From the NCBI GenBank assembly GCA_964589175.1, contig CAZPRY010000052.1:1-25254 (forward strand): a stretch of 25,254 nucleotides of DNA, written 5' to 3'. Both the position numbers and the translations under genes were made by a program. The stretch's first letter is position 1. Every line of letters begins with the position of its first letter. The notes under the pieces were generated by a model. That model searched no databases and was not told the DNA's origin. It saw nothing but the letters and a program-made list of their open reading frames with translations. Positions 7,709 to 14,654 of this stretch are shown here, one piece after another. This stretch comes from CAZPRY01 sp964589175 (GTDB taxonomy: Bacteria; Fidelibacterota; UBA2242).

Positions 7709-8758
7709 TCATTCCCACCAATCGATACGAGTAATCTGGCGCGGACCTTCAACCGTTGTGCTGCCGCCGCCGGTTGTTAGGTTATTGATTACCATATCGA
7801 GGGCTTCACAACTATACTGAATCGCCGATTGGGCTTTAATATCGGCTGTTGAATTGGGAGCGCCCATCAGGAGCGCGCCCTGGATCGAAGAGTGAGCGCC
7901 ATCAGAAAAAGAATTGGAGACGGGATTCGAAATCAGCACCAATCCGTACCATTTAAAATGCGCCGTGCAAATGAAATCGCCTCTCACGATGAGAATGCCG
8001 TATCCTTCGGACCAGGCAGTACACTTGGCATCACCCTCACATAATACGATGACAGGATCGGCGGCAGTACCCCAGTTACCGCCGGGAACAGTCGAACCCG
8101 CGGGAATCACGTAATCGGCATTCGGTGCATAGGCATCGGCCATGCTTTGAATCTCTTCCCAGGTACCGGCGACGGTTGCCGGAGTCGGAGATGGTGGCGC
8201 GCCCGTTATCGTGGAATGGCCTTGCATGCTGGTCGAGATTGTTCCTGTTTTGGAGACACCGGGCAGGGCGGCACATGATCCGGGAGAGCCATCCATATTG
8301 ACGTCGTTTCCGGAAATCTCACCCCAGGCTTTCATTCCTAAAGAAGCCGTTGGAGAGTAGAAGGCCAAGGCGGCTGTTATCGTAGGAAAGGGCAGAGCGG
8401 TAGAAGGACTCTGGCTCTCGAACTCGGCCGTGACGGTATCTATGCGTGTAGCAAATTGACCGATTACGGTAACATCAAGCGTATCCAGGGTTCCATCGCT
8501 GCCTTGCAGCGACATGTTTCCTGAGAAATTGCCTCCAACCCAGGATGAGATGGTCACTGTCGTGTCGGTCGTGCCGCTCTGGACGTTGAGCGATACCAGA
8601 TATTCCATCGCACAACTCATTAGATGGCGAAGCTGTAAATCTTCGTATAGTTCGGCCGTATTGGCGGAAGCACGTTCGGTAATCTCAAACATATCACCCT
8701 GAATCATGCCAAAAATCATGATATAGCCAAGTACAATGAGTAATGTGGAGCGCCCCAT
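7709..8758 (-). CDS. PilX-like pilin-associated protein, paralogue 1
   Basis: A 349-residue protein with a hydrophobic N-terminus (MGRSTLLIVLGYIMIFG, residues 1-17) without a classical prepilin leader, then an amphipathic helix (about 25-60) and a large beta-rich body. The segment GYGILIVRGDFICTAHFKW-YGLVLIS (about 252-277) resembles the repetitive beta motif of PilX-like pilus proteins. DVNMDG (152-157) fits a DxNxDG calcium loop. The C-terminus ends in IDWWE. It holds several more Cys than its paralogue (residues 49, 162, 240, 246, 264, 317), so disulphides are possible. A GAGAGG sits just upstream of the ATG on the minus strand. It follows the paralogue at 8980-10032 in the same direction after a structured 221-base spacer and converges on the pilus operon. 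Surface-fibre or adhesin function is inferred. Confidence 0.78.
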   Translation of the reverse strand: MGRSTLLIVLGYIMIFGMIQGDMFEITERASANTAELYEDLQLRHLMSCAMEYLVSLNVQSGTTDTTVTISSWVGGNFSGNMSLQGSDGTLDTLDVTVIGQFATRIDTVTAEFESQSPSTALPFPTITAALAFYSPTASLGMKAWGEISGNDVNMDGSPGSCAALPGVSKTGTISTSMQGHSTITGAPPSPTPATVAGTWEEIQSMADAYAPNADYVIPAGSTVPGGNWGTAADPVIVLCEGDAKCTAWSEGYGILIVRGDFICTAHFKWYGLVLISNPVSNSFSDGAHSSIQGALLMGAPNSTADIKAQSAIQYSCEALDMVINNLTTGGGSTTVEGPRQITRIDWWE

Positions 8759-8789
8759 GATTGACCTCTCGCTCTTCCTGAATCAAACA

Positions 8790-8848
8790 ATTTATAAACG
8801 TGTGATTTGATACCGCTGCTGCATGAGTTCCTGACCTATTTATAAACG
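8790..8848. repeat. Pair of 11-bp direct repeats ATTTATAAACG
   Basis: Two identical copies (8790-8800 and 8838-8848), 48 bp apart start to start, lie within the 5' leader region of the minus-strand gene at 7709-8758. Read on that gene's strand they are CGTTTATAAAT. Each contains the palindrome TTTATAAA and a TATAAA box, but no good -35 element stands 16-18 bp upstream. They may be operators or tandem -10-like boxes. Confidence 0.5.
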
Positions 8849-8869
8849 ATACTGCTATATTTTAAGATT

Positions 8870-8903
8870 TTCACAAGACATTTTCAAGAAAATGTCTTGT
8901 GAA
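8870..8903. promoter_or_regulatory. 15-bp perfect inverted repeat between the two pilin paralogues
   Basis: TTCACAAGACATTTT (8870-8884) is the exact reverse complement of 8889-8903, with a four-base loop CAAG. It lies 76 bases past the stop of the gene at 8980-10032 and 111 bases before the start of the gene at 7709-8758, both on the minus strand. No T-run follows the stem in either direction, so it does not fit a standard intrinsic terminator. It could be an mRNA-stabilising or processing hairpin, or an operator. Confidence 0.7.
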
Positions 8904-8979
8904 TCCGTTTAATTTCTGATCGTAATGCGAACCGTCTTTGCGAGTCTTACCAGGCAACTTATTTTCAACATTCGGCTCA

Positions 8980-10032
8980 CTATTCCCACCACTGGATATC
9001 GGCAATGCGCCGGGGGCCGCGACTTGTCGAGCCGCCGCCGGTTGAGATAAGAGCATTCATGACCATATCCAAAGCATCGGTCGAATATTGAACGGCGCTG
9101 TGCGATTTTACGTCACCGGTGGCGGCCTGGGCGCCAATCAATAACGCGCCGTAAATAATGGAATGGGCATCTTCTTCAACTTCGCAGGATGTATTTCCGG
9201 AAACGACGACGAGGCCATACCATTGAAAATGAGAGGTGACTAACAGATCGCCCCGCACTACAAGGATGCCGTATCCGGTTGTGGCGGCGGTGAATTTACA
9301 GTCCTCATTAAAATAGACGATAACCGGATTGGCTGCGCTGCCGTACGAAGCTCCGGCGATTACCTGATCGCCCAGGTAAATATAATCGGCCGCGAGTAAA
9401 TATGAATCGGCGAGATCACTCAATTCTTCCCAGGTGCCGGTTGCAGCTCCCGGGCTGGGGGAGGGGGGAGCACCATCGATCACAGCGCCGGCATTCATTG
9501 TAACGGAAATTGCCCCGGTTGCCGTGATTCCCGGGATCGCAGTTCCCGGACCCGGCGTTCCATCCATGTTCATATCGTTGCCGTTGATTTCTGATTGCGC
9601 TCGCATGATCAAAGTCGCGTTCGGAGAATAGAAGGCGAAAGCCGCCGTGATGACCGGCATTTGCAGGGTAATCGCACTTTCGCTTAAAAAGGTAGCCCGG
9701 GCTGTATCCGCTACGCCGTTAAAAAGTCCATAAACGTTCACTGTAACTGTATCCGTGCTGGTGGATGGATCCGAGCCCTGAAGCGCCATGGCAGCATTGA
9801 AGCTTCCCCCAATCCAGTCGCTGCTGGTAATGGTCGTATCGGTCGTTCGGTTCTGAACATTCCATGAAACCATATATTCCAGGGCACTGCTGGTTATTTG
9901 ACGAGCCATCATATTTTCATATAATTCGGAAGTAGTGCTTGATGATCGTTCTGAGATATTTGCCATCTGTTTCAGCATCAGTCCGAAGATGATGATATAT
10001 CCGAGAACGATAATTAATGTAGCTTTGCCCAT
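8980..10032 (-). CDS. PilX-like pilin-associated protein, paralogue 2
   Basis: A 350-residue paralogue of the protein at 7709-8758, related along its whole length. It shares the N-terminus (MGKATLIIVLGYIIIFG), the motif RTTDTT near residue 62, a DxNxDG loop (DMNMDG, 153-158), a Pro/Ser-rich hinge (about 189-195), the GYGILVVRGDLLVTSHFQW segment (about 253-271) and a C-terminus ending in IQWWE. The start is the ATG at 10032: CTCCT at 10039-10043 is AGGAG on the coding strand, 6 bases upstream, and this places MGK at the N-terminus as in the paralogue. An in-frame ATG 27 codons further upstream would add a hydrophilic stretch and bury the membrane segment. It has only two Cys (residues 245 and 283). 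The two genes probably arose by tandem duplication. A role as a fibre subunit or tip protein of the adjacent pilus is inference. Confidence 0.8.
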   Translation of the reverse strand: MGKATLIIVLGYIIIFGLMLKQMANISERSSSTTSELYENMMARQITSSALEYMVSWNVQNRTTDTTITSSDWIGGSFNAAMALQGSDPSTSTDTVTVNVYGLFNGVADTARATFLSESAITLQMPVITAAFAFYSPNATLIMRAQSEINGNDMNMDGTPGPGTAIPGITATGAISVTMNAGAVIDGAPPSPSPGAATGTWEELSDLADSYLLAADYIYLGDQVIAGASYGSAANPVIVYFNEDCKFTAATTGYGILVVRGDLLVTSHFQWYGLVVVSGNTSCEVEEDAHSIIYGALLIGAQAATGDVKSHSAVQYSTDALDMVMNALISTGGGSTSRGPRRIADIQWWE

Positions 10033-10179
10033 ATCTTGCTCCTGAACACCGTTATCTGAAAATTGGATTGCCTGGTTTTCATCGCAAATCAAATTAGAGT
10101 AAATTATTGACAAAAGAAATTGACTAAATCACATTTTTGACTTTTACGATTCGGACATCTTTAAGAAATTAATATATTT

Positions 10180-11071
10180 ATGCATGAACCATCACAAAAA
10201 AGATTGGTATTCATTTTCGTTGACGGAATCGGAATCGGTAGTGCAGGGAAGCATAATCCGTTCTATAATCCGTCATTACGAATATTATCCCTTCTGGCTG
10301 GTGTCAGATGTGAATACTATGATGAACCTTATTTTTAAACCGATCGATGCCAGTTTGGGGTTAGAGGGATTGCCGCAGAGTTCGACAGGACAGACGGCAT
10401 TATTCACCGGGGTGAACCCGATTCCCAGAGTGAAACGCCATATCTCAGGTTTTCCGACCACGGAGCTGCGGGAGATCCTTCACGCCAATAGTATTTTCCG
10501 GCAGTTGGAAAACAGAGGTGTTTCGACCTTGTTCGCGAATGCGTATCATAAAAGATATTTCGATAGAAAATTATCCATGCTTTCCGCTACGACTCACGCC
10601 GTAATGGCTAAGAACAATCAAAACTTTCAATATCTTGATAATCTAAAAGCAGAAGACGCTATATTTGCTGATATCACTAATGAGTATTTAATCGAAGAAG
10701 GATGGGATATCAAGCAATTCAGCCCGCAAAAAGCCGCAAATATTCTCCTGAAACTGGCTCGAAAATACTCCTTCGTGCTGTATGAAATTCCTTTCATGGA
10801 TGGTCTGGGGCACAAGCAGCAACTCGAAAAGATACAGGAAGCGGTTGAAATTCTGGAGCAATTTTTCACCACATTGAAGCTAAACAGAACTCCGGATATT
10901 TCCATCGTTTTCACCAGCGACCACGGTAATATTGAAGACTTTTCGACCCGCACGCACACGACCAATCCCGTTCCGCTTATGGTGTGGAGCCAGAATCCTA
11001 TGAAAATAGCCGACCAAATTGAGGGAATAGAGGATGTTACGCCAGCCATCGTTGATTTTCTTGCGGGATAG
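10180..11071 (+). pseudogene. Phosphopentomutase/iPGM-like metalloenzyme, frameshifted in a T5 run
   Basis: An alkaline-phosphatase-superfamily metalloenzyme gene (family of iPGM and phosphopentomutase) in two frames. The 5' frame from ATG 10180 encodes the N-terminal strand with the metal-binding motif FIFVDGIGIG (residues 11-20, Asp15) and stops at TAA 10336-10338 after 52 codons. The remaining 244 residues continue one frame over: KPIDASLGLEGLPQSSTGQT (nucleophile region), YEIPFMDGLGH, then TSDHGN and THTTNPVPL with metal-ligand Asp and His residues. Removing one T from TTTTT at 10332-10336 gives a seamless protein of about 296 residues (...DEPYF-KPIDAS...). A translation from ATG 10184 is open but has a nonsense N-terminus lacking the metal-site Asp. 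The shift may be a base-call error, a real mutation, or +1 recoding at TTT-TAA. The substrate is unknown. Confidence 0.85.
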
Positions 11072-11104
11072 ATCGATCGCCAAGCAGCCAATCATCAATC
11101 GTAA

Positions 11105-12691
11105 TTAAGGCAACATCAAAGGTGCGCCCGGACCGACCGGAAGTCCCCATATCATCCATACCGCTAAAAGAGCTGTCCAGAAAATCGTAAGGGCGATCGT
11201 ATAGGGCAGCATCGTGGCGATGATCGTTCCGATCCCCGAATCTTCGTCGTATTTTTGTGCAAAGGCTACAATCAAAGCAAAATAACTCATCATCGGCGTG
11301 ATGATGTTGGTAAGGGAATCCCCAATGCGGAAGGCGGCCTGGGTTAATCCCGGGTGATATCCGAGTAGCATAAACATCGGCACAAAAACGGGCGCCATGA
11401 TCGCCCATTTCGCCGAGGCACTACCCATAAAGAGATTGATAAAGGCCGAGACCAGCACAAAGGACACCAGTAAAGCTATTCCGGTAAAACCGACGGACTG
11501 TAAAAATTCGGCACCTTTAATCGCCAGAAGAATCCCGATATTGCTTTTCTGAAAATAATAGACGAATTGAGCCGCAAAGAACACCAGGACGATATATCCC
11601 GCCAGTCCTTTCATAGAGGAGGTCATATGCTTGACAACGTCCTTTTCGTTTTTGATCGAACCGACGGCAATTCCATAAGCCAATCCCGGGATAAAAAAGA
11701 AAACCAGAATGGCAGTGATCAGACCGCTCATGAAGGGTGAATGCAGCAGCGAACCCGATTCCGGATCACGTAGAACGGCATTCTCCGGAACGGTGAGGAT
11801 GACCAGGACTATAGTGACGATCAGAGCAGATATTCCGGCCCAGAGCAATCCGCGTTTTTCATGCGGCTGGACATTTTCAAAATCTTCCAGTTGACCGTGG
11901 TACTTGCCGAGACGCGGCTCGACGAATTTTTCCGTGACCCAGGTGCCAATGATGACCACCAGAAAAGCCGAGGCCAGCATGAAGTAGAAATTGACTGCCG
12001 GACTGATTTGAATTGTAGGATCGATGATGTTGGCTGCCGATTGCGTCAATCCGGCCAGGATGGGGTCCACGGAACCGATTAAAAAGTTAGCACCGAATCC
12101 GCCGGATACCCCGCAAAAGGCAGCTGCGAGGCCGGCGAGGGGGTGTCTTTTAAAGGCTGCAAAAACCAAGGCGCCCAACGGAATCAGAACAACATAGCCC
12201 GCGCTGGAGGCCAGATGCGAGAGGATTCCGGCGGCAATTACGGCGGGCGTGACCAATCGTTTCGGGGCTGTCGTAACCAGATGCCGGAGCAAGGCGGAAA
12301 TGAGTCCTGAGCCGTCTGCCACGCCAATCCCGATCATGGCTACCAGAACAATTCCGAGAGGGGGGAAGAGTACGAAATTTTTTTCTGCGTTGGCGAAAAT
12401 GAAACGGAGGCCTTCGGCATTCAACAGGTTAACGGTAAAAATCTGATCTCCGTTACCGGGATGAATCGCCGATGCACCGCTTCTATTTATGATATAGGAG
12501 AGGATCAGGGTTATCAGAGCAAAGAGGGCGAAGAGGGTTGCGGGATGGGGCAGTTTATTACCGACAAGTTCAATTCTATCCAGTGAACGTAAAAGCCACG
12601 ATCGCTTCCCGGTTTTCTTCCTTTTCAGGATTCGAATCCAAAAGGATTTACTTCCGGAGGATTTCTGTTCTTCGGTCTGCTTACTTTTCAT
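11105..12691 (-). CDS. abgT: AbgT-family transporter (p-aminobenzoyl-glutamate / antimetabolite type)
   Basis: A 528-residue inner-membrane transporter with about a dozen hydrophobic segments. Family hallmarks are NKLPHPATLF (about residues 44-53), FPPLGIVLVAMIGIGVADGS (about 108-127), a Gly-rich re-entrant segment GVSGGFGANFLIGSVDPILA (about 193-212) and, near the C-terminus, the second hairpin region GMSASAKWAIMAPVFVPM-like (FMGSASAKWAIMAPVFVPMF). AbgT proteins take up p-aminobenzoyl-glutamate in E. coli; several relatives export sulfonamides by proton exchange. The sequence alone cannot decide which applies. About 40 charged N-terminal residues precede the first helix. The start is supported by GGGAGAAG upstream of the ATG. 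It is convergent with the metalloenzyme gene (33-base gap) and divergent from the dipeptide epimerase. No abgA/abgB hydrolase lies in the window. Confidence 0.92.
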   Translation of the reverse strand: MKSKQTEEQKSSGSKSFWIRILKRKKTGKRSWLLRSLDRIELVGNKLPHPATLFALFALITLILSYIINRSGASAIHPGNGDQIFTVNLLNAEGLRFIFANAEKNFVLFPPLGIVLVAMIGIGVADGSGLISALLRHLVTTAPKRLVTPAVIAAGILSHLASSAGYVVLIPLGALVFAAFKRHPLAGLAAAFCGVSGGFGANFLIGSVDPILAGLTQSAANIIDPTIQISPAVNFYFMLASAFLVVIIGTWVTEKFVEPRLGKYHGQLEDFENVQPHEKRGLLWAGISALIVTIVLVILTVPENAVLRDPESGSLLHSPFMSGLITAILVFFFIPGLAYGIAVGSIKNEKDVVKHMTSSMKGLAGYIVLVFFAAQFVYYFQKSNIGILLAIKGAEFLQSVGFTGIALLVSFVLVSAFINLFMGSASAKWAIMAPVFVPMFMLLGYHPGLTQAAFRIGDSLTNIITPMMSYFALIVAFAQKYDEDSGIGTIIATMLPYTIALTIFWTALLAVWMIWGLPVGPGAPLMLP

Positions 12692-12863
12692 TTACTTCTC
12701 CCTTTTTCTGAAACCGGCCGCAGGAATGATACAAATATTTATTGGGAAAATAAAATCAATTTTGAATCTTGAAAAAATGAAATAAATGCGAATGCGGCTT
12801 TACATCAATTGCAGCATGTTGTAAATTTGTGGCGATATATTTTGCCAAAAAGAGGGGATAATC

Positions 12864-13997
12864 ATGAAAAGACGAGACTTTTTAGGTACCGTAGGATTCG
12901 CGGCAATGGCGGCTGGCATGACAACAGGTTTGCCGGGAGTTGCCTGTGAGAAGAAACGTGTTAGCAAGGAGAAGGGCATGAAACTGAGCTATGAAGTGAA
13001 ACAGTTAAACCTGAGGCATACGTGGACAATTTCTAGAAATTCCAGCAATTTCAAAAACAATGTTATTGTCTATCTTGAAAAGGATGGTATCACCGGTATC
13101 GGTGAAGCAGCCCCCAACATCCGCTACGATGAAACGCCGGAATCAACAATCGCGGTTATTCAAAACGCGATCCCCTTATTTGCTGATTGCGATCCTTGGG
13201 AATATGTGCAGATCGGGTATGATATTCAAAAACTGGCTGATAAACAAACGGCAGCCAAATGCGCTCTGGATATCGCCCTGATGGATTGGATCGGTAAGTC
13301 CCTGGGTGTTCCGCTTTGGAAAATGTGGGGTTTGGATGCCAGTAAAGCGCCGCTGACCTCTTTTACAATCGGTATCGACACTGAAGAAGTCGTCAGGCAA
13401 AAAACCATTGAGGCCGAACCATATAAGATACTGAAAGTCAAGGTGGGCAAAGACACCGACGAAATGCTCATCAAAACTGTACGCTCGATTTCACCGAATA
13501 AACCTATCCGGGTCGATGCTAATGAGGGCTGGACAGATAAAGAGAAAGCCATTAAGGAAATCGAGTGGCTGGTAAAACAGGGAATCGAGTTTATTGAGCA
13601 GCCGATGCCCGCGCACATGATGGAAGAAACTGCCTGGTTACGTGAGCGATCGCCGATTCCCCTCATCGCCGATGAAGCCGTAAAATCCGGCTCCGATATT
13701 CCTCATTTGGCCGAAGCCTTCGACGGTATCAATATCAAACTGATGAAATCCGGCGGCTTGCAGGAAGCCTTGCGCATGATCTGGATGGCCAAATCATTGG
13801 GGATGCAGATCATGATCGGCTGCATGATCGAAAGTTCGGTGGCCATATCCGCTGCAGCACAGCTGTGCTCGCTGATCGATTATGCCGATCTGGATGGAAA
13901 TTTGCTCATTTCCAACGATCCTTTTATCGGCGCAAAACTAATTGACGGCCGGGTAGTCGCCAACGACAAACCGGGAATCGGTACCGAGCCCGTCTGA
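12864..13997 (+). CDS. Tat-exported dipeptide epimerase (L-Ala-D/L-Glu epimerase-like)
   Basis: A 377-residue enolase-superfamily enzyme of the muconate-lactonizing subgroup. Visible are the catalytic lysine motif KVK (191-193), Mg ligands Asp218 (VDANE), Glu245 (EQP) and Asp270 (ADE), the second catalytic Lys292 (NIKLMKSGG) and a DLD motif (342-344, in DLDGN) diagnostic for L-Ala-D/L-Glu epimerases, where it binds the dipeptide amino group. Such enzymes epimerise peptides from murein turnover. Unusually, residues 1-28 form a twin-arginine signal (RRDFLG, hydrophobic stretch, then GVAC), so it is probably exported folded. The Cys is a weak lipobox candidate, since Gly rather than Leu sits at -3. 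AGAGGGGA precedes the ATG. It diverges from the AbgT transporter over a 172-base intergenic region and ends at a strong terminator. Confidence 0.9.
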   Translation: MKRRDFLGTVGFAAMAAGMTTGLPGVACEKKRVSKEKGMKLSYEVKQLNLRHTWTISRNSSNFKNNVIVYLEKDGITGIGEAAPNIRYDETPESTIAVIQNAIPLFADCDPWEYVQIGYDIQKLADKQTAAKCALDIALMDWIGKSLGVPLWKMWGLDASKAPLTSFTIGIDTEEVVRQKTIEAEPYKILKVKVGKDTDEMLIKTVRSISPNKPIRVDANEGWTDKEKAIKEIEWLVKQGIEFIEQPMPAHMMEETAWLRERSPIPLIADEAVKSGSDIPHLAEAFDGINIKLMKSGGLQEALRMIWMAKSLGMQIMIGCMIESSVAISAAAQLCSLIDYADLDGNLLISNDPFIGAKLIDGRVVANDKPGIGTEPV

Positions 13998-14024
13998 TTA
14001 TTCATCTATCAGAATGCGAATAAG

Positions 14025-14057
14025 ATGCCTCGTCGAAAAGCCGGGGCATTTTTTTTC
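14025..14057 (+). terminator. Intrinsic terminator after the dipeptide epimerase
   Basis: ATGCCTCG (14025-14032) pairs with CGGGGCAT (14042-14049), including one G-T pair, with a 9-base loop. A run of eight T follows. It lies 27 bases after the epimerase stop codon. Its left arm supplies a spurious ATG for the next reading frame. Confidence 0.88.
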
Positions 14058-14109
14058 TCTGCATTGAAGCCGGTTTTAGGGAAAGGCATGTATCACGATT
14101 CAAACAGGA

Positions 14110-14158
14110 GAATTTCCGGGAATTTCTTTGGGATAATCATGTTTTTTACAGAAATTCC
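14110..14158. repeat. Three GAATTTC half-sites upstream of the NimA-like gene
   Basis: GAATTTC occurs at 14110-14116 and 14120-14126 in the same orientation, exactly 10 bp apart, and inverted as GAAATTC at 14151-14157. The second and third form a 9-bp perfect inverted repeat (14119-14127 with 14150-14158). Spacing by one helical turn suits a repressor or activator site for the gene starting at 14184. No binding protein is known, and the region is AT-rich. Confidence 0.35.
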
Positions 14159-14183
14159 AGGCGAACAAGTCAAAAAGAAAATC

Positions 14184-14639
14184 ATGAGAAGATCGGAAAA
14201 AGAAATTGTCGCATCGGAGCAAATAGAAGAAATTATTCGTAATGCAAAACTATGTCGCCTTGCCTTGTGTCAGGATGATTGGCCGTATATTGTCCCGGTG
14301 TGTTTCGGGTATGAAGACGGCGTGATTTACATTCACTCCGCCAGAGCAGGGAAGAAAATTGATATACTTCGCTCCAATGCCAGGGTTTGTTTTGAATTCG
14401 ATATCGATGTGGAGATCCAACCGGGAATCAGCAACTGTGATTGGGGTGTGCGTTATCGAAGCGTAATCGGCTTCGGGTATGCAGAGTTCGTCGAAGACGA
14501 GCGGGAAAAAACGAGAGCGCTGAACATCTTAATCCAACACTACGGAGGAACTCCGACCGCGTATCCAGAAAAAATGCTGCGGAAAACAGAAATTATCAGG
14601 ATCATCATCGAGCGCATGACTGGAAAATATTCGAATTGA
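14184..14639 (+). CDS. NimA-like pyridoxamine 5'-phosphate oxidase-fold flavin-binding protein
   Basis: A 151-residue split-barrel flavoprotein of the PNPOx superfamily. MRRSEKEIV, then IRNAKLCRLALCQDDWPYIVPV and GYEDGVIYIHSARAGKKIDIL, follow the pattern of 5-nitroimidazole-resistance (NimA-type) proteins and their relatives, which bind FMN or other cofactors as dimers and reduce small substrates. The frame is open from 14025, but that ATG lies in the left arm of the preceding terminator and the extra 53 residues have no family counterpart. ATG 14184 places MRR at the N-terminus as in homologues; its Shine-Dalgarno (AAAGAAA) is weak. ATG 14139 is the other option. The physiological substrate cannot be read from sequence. 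The gene is 15 bases upstream of the SMP-30-like gene and probably co-transcribed with it. Confidence 0.83.
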   Translation: MRRSEKEIVASEQIEEIIRNAKLCRLALCQDDWPYIVPVCFGYEDGVIYIHSARAGKKIDILRSNARVCFEFDIDVEIQPGISNCDWGVRYRSVIGFGYAEFVEDEREKTRALNILIQHYGGTPTAYPEKMLRKTEIIRIIIERMTGKYSN

Positions 14640-14654
14640 CAGTAGAGTGATCTT

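Noticed and set aside
8870..8903. The 15-bp hairpin as an intrinsic terminator
   Set aside because: No T-rich tract follows the stem on either strand, although the stem itself is strong.
10107..10142. Three TTGAC copies (10107, 10120, 10137) in the divergent region between the pilin paralogue and the metalloenzyme
   Set aside because: Short, AT-rich and irregularly spaced. None has a good -10 hexamer at 16-18 bp, so neither promoter nor operator is supported.
10184..10336. ATG 10184 as the start of an intact metalloenzyme
   Set aside because: The first about 50 residues in that frame resemble no family member, whereas the frame starting 4 bases earlier encodes the expected DGIGIG metal motif.
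12799..12829. Bacteroidetes-type -7 box TAAATTTG (12822-12829), and a TTTACA/TAAATT sigma-70-like pair, upstream of the dipeptide epimerase
   Set aside because: No matching -33 element was found, the sigma-70 match is only partial, and the motif was not seen before the other genes examined. The promoter there is unresolved.
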